Below, piece after piece: positions 42,801 to 54,469 of a stretch of 64,000 nt of DNA. Position 1 is the stretch's first letter. Each line of letters begins with the position of its first letter. The translations under genes and the position numbers were made by a program. Origin of the DNA: Acanthaster planci (Eukaryota; Echinodermata; Asteroidea; Valvatida; Acanthasteridae); assembly GCF_001949145.1 (NCBI RefSeq), contig NW_019091368.1:2851883-2915882 (forward strand), written 5' to 3'. The notes beneath the pieces are model-generated. The model had not been told where the DNA came from. It saw only the letters and a program-made list of their open reading frames with translations, and searched no databases.

Positions 42801-45800
42801 TACATCAGAACATGACCGATTTTCTCGGTACTTACTACAAATTCTTATGCTTATGTTGAAAATCACCACCTCTCGATGTGTACGTGGCTCACGTTAAAAA
42901 AGTAACCGCTCAGTTCATGCAGTAATCATTGCAGAAATGGGGTTGCACTCATCAGAATTCACAAGTGAAACTGCATCGCTACGGTCAAATCAAATTCTCA
43001 TCACAAGTCAAAGGGGTTAAACAGTGACAAAGGTCACACTTCATCAAAACGGCTTGTGACTTTGATTCAAAACTTGATGACTTTTGATGGATGTATGAGA
43101 AACATGACTCCAGTGCTATGTCACAGCGGTCTTTACTATTGACAGTTTATAGGGGCCAGTGCCTACCTGCAAACAGAAGCTTCATGCGTATGGGGATGCA
43201 GGCGTTACCGTACTGCTTGATGTACATGGCCAGGGCAGCCGCGGCATGCTCTGCCTTGTGAGACTTCCGACGGGCTTCTCTCTGTTGTGGAGACTCCTTG
43301 AAACCCCTGCGTCCTGAAGCCAGAGATAACGAGAGAAATAGCTAGGACTCTATTGCAATGTAATCTGGGCCCTGTGTCAACATTTTGTCATCAAATACAG
43401 CCCCAAAATTGCTCCAACTGACAAAACGAGGTCACAAGTTGCCAGAACCACTTTGAGTTAAACCCTTTTATGAGAGAATCTAGTACTCTCAAAGGTGAAA
43501 GAAAGACAGACTGGTAAGATGTTTCCAACCAGGTTCTTGCACACGTTTGGCGTGCAGGCTAAGACCGTACATTCCAGCATAAATTTGTTGCGTGTACTAA
43601 GCATGCCCCCGTGCCAAATGCTCATAAAATTGCGCCCCTATGGGGCGAGTTCCTACAAAAGGACCGACAATTCCATTTAAGAACACATCCTCTTTTGTTC
43701 CTGCTTGGGGCAGATAGGAACCCTCAATATTTCTCAAAAACATCATCTCTCTCAAACGACATCACTACCCTACAGAGTGCCGTGTGGATCAGCAGTTTCG
43801 ACTTCAAATAATTGTGACGTACCGCATTTCAAATATATCTGGATCAACGCACAGGTGTGAATGAGACATATTGGCACACTGTGCAAACGTGAACCTGGTA
43901 GCGCTGAATACCCAGTTGAGATTTTCCAACAAAGATCCAAACAAAGACCTCAGTTTTCTCTTTCTAACGCAAACAATTACTGAGAACTAAGACACTGAGA
44001 ACAGGTAGTTTGAGGGACTGATAGTTTAATAGTGTCTATCAAGGTCAGCAATGAAATGCGTAACTATAAAGGTCTCTATGCTGATGGGATTAGCACAGAG
44101 TTAGCAATGACAGGTGTACAAAGTGCTGGTCAGGGACTAGGGTTGTACCACTAGGGTAGGCATTTTGAAATGACATTTGGAGGAGGATTGAGGACGATTA
44201 AAGTTTCAAAAAACGTTTCACAGTGTGATTGAGCCCAAACCTGGAGTTGGAGCTGAATTGGACCCTGTCCGGCTATCTCCTCCCCTGCCCTGGGAGGAAT
44301 CCCTCCCCTTGCCTGCTGTGTCAGCCTGCCTCTTAGCCCCGTCGCTGTCCTTCTGCTGTGACAGGGCCACGATCTTCTCCTTCTTGAGCTTCTTCTTGAT
44401 TTCCTTGAGCTCTTCCGGGGGAGGGAGGCCAGCCAGCTTGCCCAGGTGGGCGTAGGACCTGGACACAGGAGCCAGAACAAGGTGACAGACTGGTGAAGAC
44501 TATTAGAAGGTGCATCAGTGTGACATGAAATGAATCAATCAATCAGGGATGTTAAAAGGCAGTGACACAACTGTGCCAAAGGGCCTAGTTCCAAGTGGTC
44601 AGTTGAATGGTCCAACTATGCAACATTAGGGTGATGTAACTACAGCCAATGCTCAAAACTGCTTGGCTCTGTCTAACTTTAAGGCACTCTCTAGCTCGTA
44701 GCTTAACGGCGAAGCCTCATACTGTTTTGCTAGTTTCTGATCGTCGTTGGCTACTCACTTCATCTCGTCCGACTGCACCTCTGCAGCAGGTGGCAAGGCC
44801 GAGTACATGTCAATTTTGGACTCTCTGACTTGCTCCTCTTCCTCTTCACTGTGTCTCTTCTCCACTTTGATGACTTCCGAGGGAGGGGATTGGCCAGGGG
44901 TCTTGGTGTTTTCTGGTGATGGGGGAACCGGTCTGCCCTTTGCATCTGTAGGTAAAGAAACAAAAGCCCGACCTAAGACCCAGAGGGAGGAAGGTTCCAT
45001 AAAATTGCACAAAAGTCACAACTAGTAGTCAAGCCTTTGGTTATAAATAAATACTTTAAAAAAAACAGATGTTTCTTGGACAAAATTTTAATTGTGAGAG
45101 CATATTTCAGAATAAATGTTGATTTTTAAAGACTTCAGCTTCGTCCAATCCTGCCAATGAATCTATTTTTGCTTTTTATGCTGTGTAGAGAAATGTCAGC
45201 GAAAGCTGAGACTACAAGTTGCGACTGAGCTAAACAGTAAAAGATTTGACAATGGATGCAGGTGAACTTTGCTTTGCTGCTTACGAGGTGTCAAAGTTGA
45301 TATATACTGTGACGCCTTGCTCTCACCTTTCTTTCCAAAATTTTTCATGCCCTTCAGCTCGGCCGGACCATGCTGGGGCACCGGCCGGTCGATGAATGAC
45401 TTGCGGGGCTGCAGCGACATGTAACTCTCTGACTGCTTCATGACCAGCGACCGCACGCCTCCGACGTCTTCCACGTCCTCCCCCGGTTTGGCCTGGGGGA
45501 GACGGAAGGCCTTGGGCCGGTCGAAGCGCGCCCGGGAAGACACCTTGTCCTTGGAGTCCCAGATGCGGAGCTCCAGGGTGTGGTTGAAGAGCTTCAGGAG
45601 CAGCTCCTTGGTCACCTTCAGGGTGTGGCTAGGGTACAGGCGGATTTTGGATACAGTGTTAATAAACGAAATCAGAGACATCTTATGTGACAAGCTGGAA
45701 TGGTTAGCAACTGATCAGGCAATATGCTACGAATCTTCCACCATGGTTGCATTCCATAGCATGAGTCGTATGCCCTCCTGGACCATGCACATTGTATGCT

Positions 45801-47871
45801 CTGGATAGACAATATGCAAAGCATACCAAGCACTCCTACTCAGAAGTGGCATGCATGGAAGGCACACCAATACGGCCTACAGCAGATAACTATCAAAATG
45901 AGTGCTTTTCTTACTCTGTTTGTAGTAGTAATCACCATCTTTGTCTACTGCTTCTTTAGATGTTTGGTACACCGTCGTTAAATAATCAGTATGGGACCAG
46001 CATTACCTCTGCTCCTCTATCATTATACCCACTCTTGCTTCGTTGGTCAGATTGCTCAAGTGAGGATAAACAAATAATCTTGCGTGGAAAGAACAATTTT
46101 ACAATGTTACTATTACTGGTGCTGACAGCTTAGGTGGCGACTGCACTTTAGATCTCCCGTGGCCTTAGGCTGCGAAAGCAGGTGAAACGTATACAAATAC
46201 CTGATACAGGTGTTTGTTTTCAGCTACATGTATCAGTCCATTTATTCTGAAGCCAAAACAGCAACGCCCACCTGTGTGACCAGGCAATCCACGTCTGGTT
46301 CTTCTCTTGCCAAGTCTTCAGCACCTTGGAGTCGTGCTCCGTGTAGATCTTGGCGGCCATGCCGAAGGTCACCACGTCCGTCTTGATGGGTTCGCTGTCG
46401 TCGGGCAGGAGGTAGTACTGGCAGTGGTAGTAGTTCTGGGCTTTGGGAGCCTCCACGATGCGCTTCTTCTTGCGCATGAGCTCGTCCAGTTTGGGGACAT
46501 CCTCTTCAGCTGTGGAGTATACAAACATATGCCAGCCTGGGGTTTGGTCGGAGCATCTGTGCTTTCCTGGCCTTCCACCTCCGGTCCTCCAGACCTGGGT
46601 TTGAATCCCATCCTGGCCAACATGTGGATTCAGTCCCTGCCTCATTCCTTGGATTTCCCCAGCATATTTATTTAGGTTTTTCTACCATTTCTTCATTACC
46701 TTCTCCCCTAAGGGCCCTCACGGAGAATGGTTCTTTGGTAATCGATAGGGCTACTTGTTTAAGTAATTATTAAATAGAAACATATTTTCATATAAATCAA
46801 ATTTAAATAAGCAAGAGAATGACTACAAAAGTGGTTCCATTTTGAGGCAGCTTTAGTTCAAGAGGCAAGAACTGTATTTTTTTGGAAGCACACAATATTT
46901 TCAGGTTTCATTATCGCAAGAAAAATTAGTCTGATTGAGTGCTACTGGCAGCATTCTGAGGGAAACTCTCGAAAGTAAGAACGTTACCGTTTTCAGGGGA
47001 AAGCTCATTATGGAAACAATGTGAATGATTTATAGTGCCCTGACTTCTGAGACGCTCCCTAAATGCTATGGGCATTACCATGGCAGTGGGATGATGACAA
47101 ATGTGACTGTGTGTGATGATGTCATTGTACCTACCTGTAGGAATGGCCTTGGCAATAGTGACTGTCATTGTCACCTTGTGCACATCTTTGGCTTTCTTCT
47201 TCCGCGACCGCTTGGATTTTCCTGATCCCTTCCTCTCTGCATAATTTTCATCTTCCACAGTGACCGATGGCTCCACATTTTCACCATTCTCTTCATTAAT
47301 CTACACAATGACATTTATTTAAAAAAACTAGCATTTGATTGATATTCCCCCAAATGGATGATTTTAAGAGATTTTTATGAACGCTACAGAAAATATACGA
47401 CAAAGTGCAAGGTTTTTGCAATTCCCAGACCAACACACAAAAATATATGAATTCAACATCAGCCTCCGAGGACCGCTGATTTCATTGGAAATATGAAGAC
47501 ACAGTTTTGAAGCTGGTGTCAAGTCTCAAGATATTTAAGTTAGAGACAAAATGCTAACAAACATCATTCATGTAACTTCTGCCTTTTTGGTGCAATGAAA
47601 TACAGAAAACCTAGCTCACTTGGTCATCCTCCAGATCAGCCTCCGCTGCCTTATTTTCGGAGGTCTTTGTCTCATCGTCCTGCAATTTCTCAATATTGCT
47701 TTCTTCATCTCCAAGACTTGGTGAGTTTTTGTCCCCGTTGTCTTGGCTCTCCTGACAGCCTTCCCGTTGGCCAGCTGCCCTGCTCCGCTGCTCTTGTGAT
47801 TCAGCTGCCCTCTGTGACACGTTGGACTCGAGTGTGTCGCGCAAGGCCTCGTCTGTGGTCACACTGGTCAT
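33898..47871 (-). CDS. CFAP92: CFAP92-like (KIAA1257/DUF4550) cilia and flagella protein, 20 coding exons
   Basis: Homologues of FAP92 are placed in the C1 side of the axonemal central apparatus. Exons: 47871-47620, 47300-47135, 46509-46272, 45628-45327, 44945-44759, 44458-44241, 43313-43167, 42528-42226, 41827-41666, 41286-41077, 40638-40508, 40212-40052, 39631-39489, 38503-38313, 37628-37511, 36883-36705, 36441-36283, 35915-35703, 35386-34785, 34207-33898. Phases join throughout, giving 1463 residues. Exon 1 is acidic and disordered-looking. Exon 2 has a basic stretch (KGSGKSKRSRKKKAK). Exon 3 carries the DUF4550-type region (YYHCQYYLLPDD, DVVTFGMAAKIY, WIAWSH). Exons 5-6 are charged low-complexity linkers. 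The C-terminal exons hold PWTENTLHANILKP and a final EFYYPDREQFW. The boundaries of exons 14 (38313) and 16 (36883) had alternative splice sites; reading phase chose the first, acceptor quality the second. The family call rests on remembered DUF4550 similarity. Confidence 0.82.
34590..34754 (+). mobile_element. MITE-like element, family A copy 3
   Basis: The best-preserved copy. The ends GTAGGCGAGACC and GGTCTCGACTAC are inverted repeats, followed inward by CAAGACC and GGTCTTG pairs. The core TTCAAATGAACTGCAACAAA equals copy 1. A TA dinucleotide at both ends would suit a TA target-site duplication. It lies in the last CFAP92 intron. Confidence 0.7.
36927..37132 (-). mobile_element. MITE-like element, family A copy 4, diverged
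   Basis: In reverse orientation it keeps the CAGTCACTAATAAC, GCCTGTGGCTTGGCTTAAG and GACTGGATGTCTTGGGAC landmarks that align to copy 2. It lies in the CFAP92 exon 15-16 intron. Confidence 0.45.
42970..43095 (-). mobile_element. Possible family A copy 5, partial
   Basis: CACAAGTCAAAGGGGTTAAA, CAGTGACAAAGG and CGGCTTGTGACTTTGATTC follow the reverse-orientation family A order, with part of the interior missing. It lies in the CFAP92 exon 7-8 intron. Confidence 0.35.
46570..46690 (+). mobile_element. SINE-like fragment, copy 1
   Basis: CACCTCCGGTCCTCCAGACC, GGGTTTGAATCCC (a B-box-like word) and CATGTGGATTCAG, then GGATTTCCCC and a T-rich end. The same landmarks recur in the same order at 51490-51625. 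It lies in the CFAP92 exon 2-3 intron. Confidence 0.5.
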
Positions 47872-48136
47872 GGTGAATGCTAAACGTACAGGCCTAACAG
47901 CTTTTGCATATCAACCTTTCCATCTGAAAAAAATGGATTCACAACTGGGAAACTGACTTTCAGTTTGGAAAGGTGCATTGAGGAAGACATCTGGTTGTTG
48001 ACACCTATTTTTCTTTGCAATTTAGGAGCAGCCAGAAATTTAAAGAAAAATAACAAATTCAAAGAGGACATTTTACTTTGACCAACCAAATGTTTGTCAT
48101 TTTTTTCTTCTTGTTCTTGCTATTTTACATGTAACG

Positions 48137-48151
48137 GTTGCTGAGGTTCAC
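48137..48151 (+). promoter_or_regulatory. Weak X-box-like site upstream of CFAP92
   Basis: GTTGCTGAGGTTCAC reads as an inverted X-box: a perfect GTTRCY half, a 3-base spacer, and GTTCAC with one mismatch to GGYNAC. It lies about 270 bp upstream of the start codon. Confidence 0.3.
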
Positions 48152-50556
48152 CTGAGTGACAGAGATACACTTGGTGAATGGGCTGGTGACAACGGCAATC
48201 GGAGAGTTGACCTATAGTCATTAGTTAACCCTTAAGTAGGCCTATATCATTTGCTTCGTGAATGCTTGCTCCATTATAAACCCGACGAGTGTTAAATTAA
48301 TATTTTGGCAGGAAAGGAACATTTATTCACTAAGGTCATGAGAATGAACATCCCAGATTTCTGTACCGACAAACAACTGTTTCCTGAGCAGCGTAATGTT
48401 CAGTGTACAGTTTGGATATGGTCACAGCCACCAAACTTTTCAACACTCAGGAAATAGTCGTCGACGCACGTATGCCAACACGGCATGCTTTCTGTGAATG
48501 GTCTGCAAGGCCGGCGAGCCATGACGATGTCAATAGGACATCAACATATGGTTCAAATCAATATTTGAGGAAAGATGGTGCCTTCGAGCTTGTCGACAAA
48601 AGGGTTTCTGATTTGAAGGGGAATTTCTCTCCTGCAGTGAACTTTCCACTAGTGAAAGCAACAAAACGTCTTAAAAAGTCACATGATTTTGCAGTGAAAA
48701 TATTGAGACATTCATGATTTAGTAGGCCTGGCCTATTTAGTTCAGTAGAAAACACAGTCAGTACAATAGGTTTGTGCACAGGCAGACAGGGTATCAAGCG
48801 GCATCCGTATGTGGAATTCTTTCATTATAAGCCTACTGTGTTGGATATTTCAAGCTCAGCCTACCATATGATATGCCTAACGTTATGCAGGCCAGACACA
48901 CAAAGTGTGTTCGGGTTTGTCAACAACGATCGACGCGGACCGACATTATCCTGATGACCGACAACAACCAACGGACCGTGACCAGTGACCACAACAGCTG
49001 AAATTTGTCTTACTGAAAGAGGAAATAAATTTGATGTCTCTGTCTAGATAAATCCAGGTACATGCAAAGGATGCGATTCTATGGATTTAAAACCTACCAT
49101 GCAGGCTTACACTTCGATTTTACAGCAACCTTTCAGAAAGTTTCACTCCAGACCTATGCCATGGACCGAACACGACGGAGGCGGCCATGTTGTGTTGATA
49201 CTAAAGGACCGATTTTCACATTCAAAGTTTAATGCATGCAATCGCCACTAGTAGAAATAGAGCCATCAATCATACTTTGCAAATGTCTGTCTGCTTTTTT
49301 CATTTCATTATGTTTTTATCATTATGTTTTGTTATGTCAAAACATAATGATTAAGTGGAATTGGCAAACAGTTTATGTATACATACAAGCAAATCTTGAC
49401 TTAAGTAATACTTTCAACCCCTACGAAAAGCTAGTTCCGGCAATCGCAGTGAGTAATAATTTCAGGCTACTGTTTCAGTGAAGTGCCCTGTTGCCAAGTG
49501 CGGTCTGGTACCCAATATTTAACTATCGCGGCTAGCATCAGAACTTGCATGTACATGTATTTTTACCAGTCGATTACACGGAGAGCTTACGCGGCCGCGG
49601 AGAAGCCCGGCCAAATCTCGACCGTCACTGCGTCCTCCACCACCCCCGGCACGTCGGTTGGGAAACAAAGATTGTGCGGCGCTATCCTGCGCGCGGCGCT
49701 GTACAATCTTCGGTCTGCATTATACCGCTGAAGATATCGATCGGGGCATGGAGGGAAGACCTGAGATGCTTACTGGGGCGTGTACCCCATGCATTGATCT
49801 AATGACCCTATGCATGTAACGAAGAAAACCAATATCGGTGCCAGTTCCAGCTAGAGGTTTTCTTTGCACCTTCCACTTTTGTGGTTACACTCCAAAAAGA
49901 GGCAACATTCCTTTTTTTCATACGATTTTGTTTATCTGTTTATCTGTTTTATTTCAACGAAATATTTTTCCTTTACGTTAAGCCCCCCCCCCGGCCGCTT
50001 TAGCTAGTGCCATGGCTCCGCCAGTAACAAAATGTCTAGCAAAAATATCGCAGCAAGTTGTTTCGTAATTGAAAGTTGCATGAAGCTAATTTTACTTGGT
50101 TAATTTTCAACTCCTATTAAAAACATGAAACTACTTGACATCTCTTTTTGGTTTAATATTCTCCTTTTTAAAGGCGAATTTGTAAAAAACAAAATCATAT
50201 CCCTATATTTTCCTTGACAAATGAGGGCGCTGTTTCCCTATAACAGCTCTGCTCTTGATTAGAAGACATTTTTTTTTTCGACTCCGTCTGAGGCTTCAAC
50301 TGTTTTTTAAGTAGCTGACTTTGAAGCTGTAAGGGCGCTAATTAGTTTTATAGTGCCACAAAACATCAAATAAGATGCAAGAGAGCCAGAAATTACAGTA
50401 ATCCAACGCTTCAGGCCCATTATCGGGAATTGGTTTTTGGAACGAAGCCTGAGATGGAGCCCAAGTCGAGTATTGGAAAAAGGCCCTGATATTCGTATTA
50501 CCAGCGTATCCACTCCAAGTGGAATAAAAGAGGGTGTGTTTTTTGGTACTCGCCCA

Positions 50557-50581
50557 TTGATCTCCATTATATGGAGATCAA
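50557..50581. repeat. Perfect 11-bp hairpin
   Basis: TTGATCTCCAT and ATGGAGATCAA flank a 3-base loop (TAT). TACTCGCC occurs on both outer sides as a direct repeat. It could be the centre of a decayed element or a simple palindrome; no function is evident. Confidence 0.7.
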
Positions 50582-51489
50582 CGTACTCGCCTCAAAGGCG
50601 CGCGTTTATAGTGGCGCGTTTGACGTGGAGGACGTCGAGCATGCGTAACGAATTTATTCCTTAACATATGGTTTTTGCGTACAAGCAGAACGCGTGCGAG
50701 AACCCACTTGGAAAACTTTAATATACAACCATCTGTCTGTCTTTCTTTTGCCGATTGGGGTGCACTTTAACTCGGGTTATGTCTGTGGGTTGCCGCGGAT
50801 TCCTATATATGGGTTTCCTGAACCACTGTACTAATATCTGGGTTGCCACGCGCCTTGAGTAAAGGCTAGTAGCATCATATCCGACTCGGAGGCCGGGGTT
50901 GTCCTTTTCACCATGAGCCAGTCGTTTACAACTTTTCGAATTCGTCAGTTGTTCTTCATACTGTAACCAAGTTGACCCAGTTTTAGTCACTAATGTGAAC
51001 TACCGTGACCTTTTAATTAATTCCCGTCAATTTTTGACTCTTGACAGTGGGACGCGTACGGCGTGTCGCCAATGCTATTAGTCAGTAAAGAGCAATTGTT
51101 TTGAGTGTTTTGGTACTTCCCTTTGTGGATATAACTGTGTCTTAAGTATTTCACTACGTCACTGTTGTTTGTGATTGAAAGGAGCACATCTAGGTCACTC
51201 TGAATTGTTTCTGAGAGATCCAGTCATCACTGTAAGTGCTTCTCTGTTACATTTGGGACACATCACCCCATTAATGGGCACATTTTTTTGCATCTTAAAG
51301 CAGGAAGTTTTTTGTTTTGAAGCGTGAATTTTGGTTGATCTTATTGGTTGGTTTGGATGGATTGCAAAAGCAAGGTGTTATATGGATGCTTTCAGCGGCC
51401 ATTTATTTACAACTTACAATTCTTTAGCAATTCTTTCCAAATTGCAATTAGGGAGAGCCAGGTTGGCGTATGGTTCTTTCCTCGCTTTC

Positions 51490-51625
51490 CATCTCTGTGG
51501 TCCGGGTGCAATTTCCGGCTCTGTCTGCGATCCAAGCTCGATCCCTGGCTCGGTCCACATGTGGATTGGGATTTCAGTTACTTTATATGGGTTTCTACCC
51601 AGAATATTTCTCTCACTGTAAACTG
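51490..51625 (+). mobile_element. SINE-like fragment, copy 2
   Basis: TTCCATCTCTGTGGTCCGGG, CTCGATCCC and CCACATGTGGATTGGGATTT, then TTTCTACCCAGAATATTT, paralleling 46570-46690. It has no clean A box, so it is 5'-truncated or diverged. Confidence 0.5.
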
Positions 51626-52084
51626 TCTCTATCTTCTATACAGGTTTCTTTCGGCGCTTTTGAGGAATCCTTGGTGTCATAACTAGAAGTACTTAATAAT
51701 ATTAAAAATAATAAATTTGCTTTTATAGAGCTAGCCAGGTGCTGTACTGTACTCACTCGCACAGGTTTCATTCATTTGTGCGTCGTGGTGGGCGTTACGC
51801 ATGTGCGTGAACCTCTGACTACAGAGGACGTCCAAGACGTGTTAAGCTGAGGACAATTTTGTTTGCAGTGTAGGGCTTACAACTCAATGTCTTCAAATTT
51901 CCCAGGAGCAATCAAACTGTCTCTGAGTATTTGGGGCCTTCACAGTTCTCTTCTGTTGAAATTCACGAATAACTTCCATTTATCAGGAATAAAACAGCAT
52001 CCTAAAGGGGAGAAAAAGGAATAAATTCCAAAAGTATACCTGCAGACTGCAGACAGGCTGGCCATATCAAGATTTGCTTACAGT

Positions 52085-52259
52085 CCGGTTCATACTTCAC
52101 GTGAAAGGGAACACGAACCACGACTATGTGACGTCAGATCAAACATTCGCACCATGAATCGCAAAAGTTGAACACATTTTAATTCGAACGAAATTTTGCT
52201 GCGAATCTTTCGGACGTCAAATTCGCTTCTCTTTTGCATTCGCCTGAACTATGAACCGG
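52085..52259. mobile_element. MITE-like element, family D copy 1
   Basis: Terminal inverted repeats CCGGTTCATACTTCACGTGAA (written here on the left end; the right end is its imperfect complement, TTCGCCTGAACTATGAACCGG) surround about 130 bp rich in GCGAAT words. No open frame is present. Confidence 0.7.
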
Positions 52260-52931
52260 CCTTTAACACTGAGTGATCGGAATAAAGTCCTGTTAATTAT
52301 AGTCGCAGCAATCTCCCACTGACAGTATACGCAAGGTGTCAGGACCCAGACAGTCGAGGAAAAGAGACAGGGTGTGACGTCATTCGGTAAAAAACTAAAA
52401 AACAAAGTTCCATCCGAAACCTCAAAAATACCTTTTTAGAGGGTTTTTCGTTCCTTTAAGCTAAACTAGCGCTACTATTTTGCTGACAATTCGGGTTTCA
52501 TTTCTTAGACTAAAGGAGAAAATGGGCCAAACAGCTGTACTCAGCGAGTGAGACATTGTGGTACCCCTGTCTTTCCAGCGTCCATGTAATAGGCCTACGC
52601 TGACAACTCGGTGTACAGTCAGAAAAGTTGACTCGTCTGTTGACTATTCCCAGTATATCGCGGCTGTGATAAGGCCTTTCCATATTCCGAGTCTAATCAC
52701 ATAAATGGGAACTGTTTTGCAATGCTGCCTGCATCTCTTTGAGTTGATTATGGAAAATAGGTCAACAAAGCTGACCACAAATAACTCCCAAAGTATGTTG
52801 GCTAATACATACAGATGAAGTTGCAGTTGTTACAATTCACAAATCACTCTCGTGGACGCCCCTTCCAGAAAAGTGACCGTTTCTTCAATGAAATGAACCC
52901 ATTCACTTGTACTATTCATACATCTTTGACT

Positions 52932-54077
52932 TCACAGTTTGGTTTCTGTGATTCCATCAGTTACAGTGGCGACTTGTGGAATTTTCTTCCGTTTTGCAAC
53001 GCTCACTGCAAGAAAAGAGGCATTTCGCTGCGTGGACCGACCCTTGCAAGGAAATATTTGTTTAAATACAACACAGTACATTCCACTCATGGCGCCATAG
53101 ATCAATGGATTTATCATACCATTGATATACTGAGGAATACTGGATATCCATCTGCTATTCTTTCCTAATGCAGCTAACAGGGGATTTGGAATCTCAGCCA
53201 GTGAACAGATCCAATCAGCCATGCTGAAGATTCGATACGGAGTCTGGCATAGAAAAAACACCGCTCCATTCACGACCAGCATCCTAGCCACTTGGTTGCG
53301 GATTTGACTGGTGTTGTGTGCGTTGTTGACCGTACAGCCTTGACTGTTGCGCTGATTCAGTGTCTTCAAGATTTGCACATACATGTAAGTATTAGTAACC
53401 ATGGCAATAAGCCAAGGGACATTAAGGAGAGGTTGAGTAATGTTCGTTAGCCAGGGAGCTACAGGACCACAGTATGCTCTGATTGATGGGTGTTTGCTGT
53501 ATTCATCGCTGTTGGGCCAGTTCAGACATTGCACTTTTAAATCCGTTACCCGGAGTGATGTCGAAGCAGAAAACAGCAAACCCAGCAGCCAGCAGAATGC
53601 AACCATTCTGTAGGTTCGTCTGCGTCCGCGGATTTTAAGATGTTTGATGGGATGGCACACGGCGAGGTACCTCTCAAAGGACAGCATGGTAACCAGTGCA
53701 ATGGAGGCAAAGTAGCCAGTGTTTACGATAGTGTAAAAAGTGTAGCACTGGGCAGAATTCACAAAAGGAAAATGGTTTGCTACCGGGGAAACAGCGTAAC
53801 GCCATAATGTGACTGCAGACGCCAAACTCACATAGAGAAGATCAGTAAGTGCCAAGTGGGCCAGGTAATAGTTGGTGTCTGACCTCAGTGTACGAACACG
53901 GAACATAACAAAGAGAAAAGTCAAATTAGTGATCATGCTCAGACACCAAATGATCGGTATAAGAATTGCTGTGAGGAAAGAGTCTGTGGGAGTGTAGATC
54001 CAGTCAAGAACTTGCTCCTGACTAACATTAACGGTGGTTAGTTCACTGCATTCTCCCGATGTCAGTCCAGATCCCAT
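52932..54077 (-). CDS. Rhodopsin-class GPCR, array copy A, intact and intronless
   Basis: A 381-residue seven-transmembrane receptor in a single exon. A short N-terminus has one sequon (NVS, about 17). TM1 34-58 has N51. TM2 68-92 has D79. TM3 110-135 starts at C111 and ends in ERY (135-137) rather than DRY. TM4 157-173 has W163. ECL2 has C184 and C203. TM5 212-238. TM6 264-288 has F274-C277-P280 (FxxCxxP). TM7 310-328 has NPLIY at 323-327. A C344 in the tail may be palmitoylated. The start is supported by alignment with copy C, which also begins MGS and has SSGEC or TSGEC. The TM6 pattern (QVARML, then CQTPYR) recalls TRH/ghrelin/neuromedin-type peptide receptors, but I cannot assign a ligand. 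It would sit in the plasma membrane and couple to G proteins. Confidence 0.93.
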   Translation of the reverse strand: MGSGLTSGECSELTTVNVSQEQVLDWIYTPTDSFLTAILIPIIWCLSMITNLTFLFVMFRVRTLRSDTNYYLAHLALTDLLYVSLASAVTLWRYAVSPVANHFPFVNSAQCYTFYTIVNTGYFASIALVTMLSFERYLAVCHPIKHLKIRGRRRTYRMVAFCWLLGLLFSASTSLRVTDLKVQCLNWPNSDEYSKHPSIRAYCGPVAPWLTNITQPLLNVPWLIAMVTNTYMYVQILKTLNQRNSQGCTVNNAHNTSQIRNQVARMLVVNGAVFFLCQTPYRIFSMADWICSLAEIPNPLLAALGKNSRWISSIPQYINGMINPLIYGAMSGMYCVVFKQIFPCKGRSTQRNASFLAVSVAKRKKIPQVATVTDGITETKL

Positions 54078-54423
54078 GATGGGTCAGTTTTCGGTGAAGT
54101 GATTTCCTCGACAGCCCAGCGAATGTTTAAAATGACTATATGTAGATCTAAGTGAAGTTCGTTGCGTCAGGTGTTGCGACTTTGTGCGTCAGGTGCCCAC
54201 TTCACTTGGATGAAGTGCCGTCAGATTGACAATATTCTACAATCTGTTCAAGCCTAAAAGCAATCCACAAGCTTTACTTAGGAATGGTAGGTGTTGGTCA
54301 CCGAAGAAGAGACGGTGCCATTTCTCCTGCTGGCTGAGTTAAGCGCTGTTGGGCCCGCTTTTCTTCGCAGTGACCTCCACTATTTGTCAGTTTGTTTTGT
54401 GGCCATCTTTATTGGACGCTTTT

Positions 54424-54469
54424 ATGCTGCATCACGATTGCACCAGTTTTTGACACGGGCAGCTGTGAC
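54424..54469 (-). promoter_or_regulatory. Conserved upstream segment, copy A
   Basis: ATGCTGCATCACGATTG, ACACGGGCAGCTGTGAC. About 350 bp upstream of the copy A start. Counterparts lie at 57784-57822 and 62037-62079. Confidence 0.4.

Larger units (their letters stand above)
47872..52931. other. Intergenic region between CFAP92 and the GPCR array
   Basis: About 5 kb without a recognised gene. The left end should hold the CFAP92 promoter. A GC-rich island (49574-49790) stands out against AT-rich surroundings and is open in two frames. A SINE-like fragment (51490-51625), a perfect hairpin (50557-50581) and a MITE-like element (52085-52259) are also present. Confidence 0.5.

Noticed and set aside
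48403-48717. 104-codon open frame upstream of CFAP92 as a divergent gene
   Set aside because: No similarity to any known family and no clear promoter or splice signals.
49574-49790. Argonaute/Piwi exon
   Set aside because: The resemblance is limited to a few residues (DRRLYSA, WPGF) and the surrounding order does not match the family; left as an unassigned GC-rich island.
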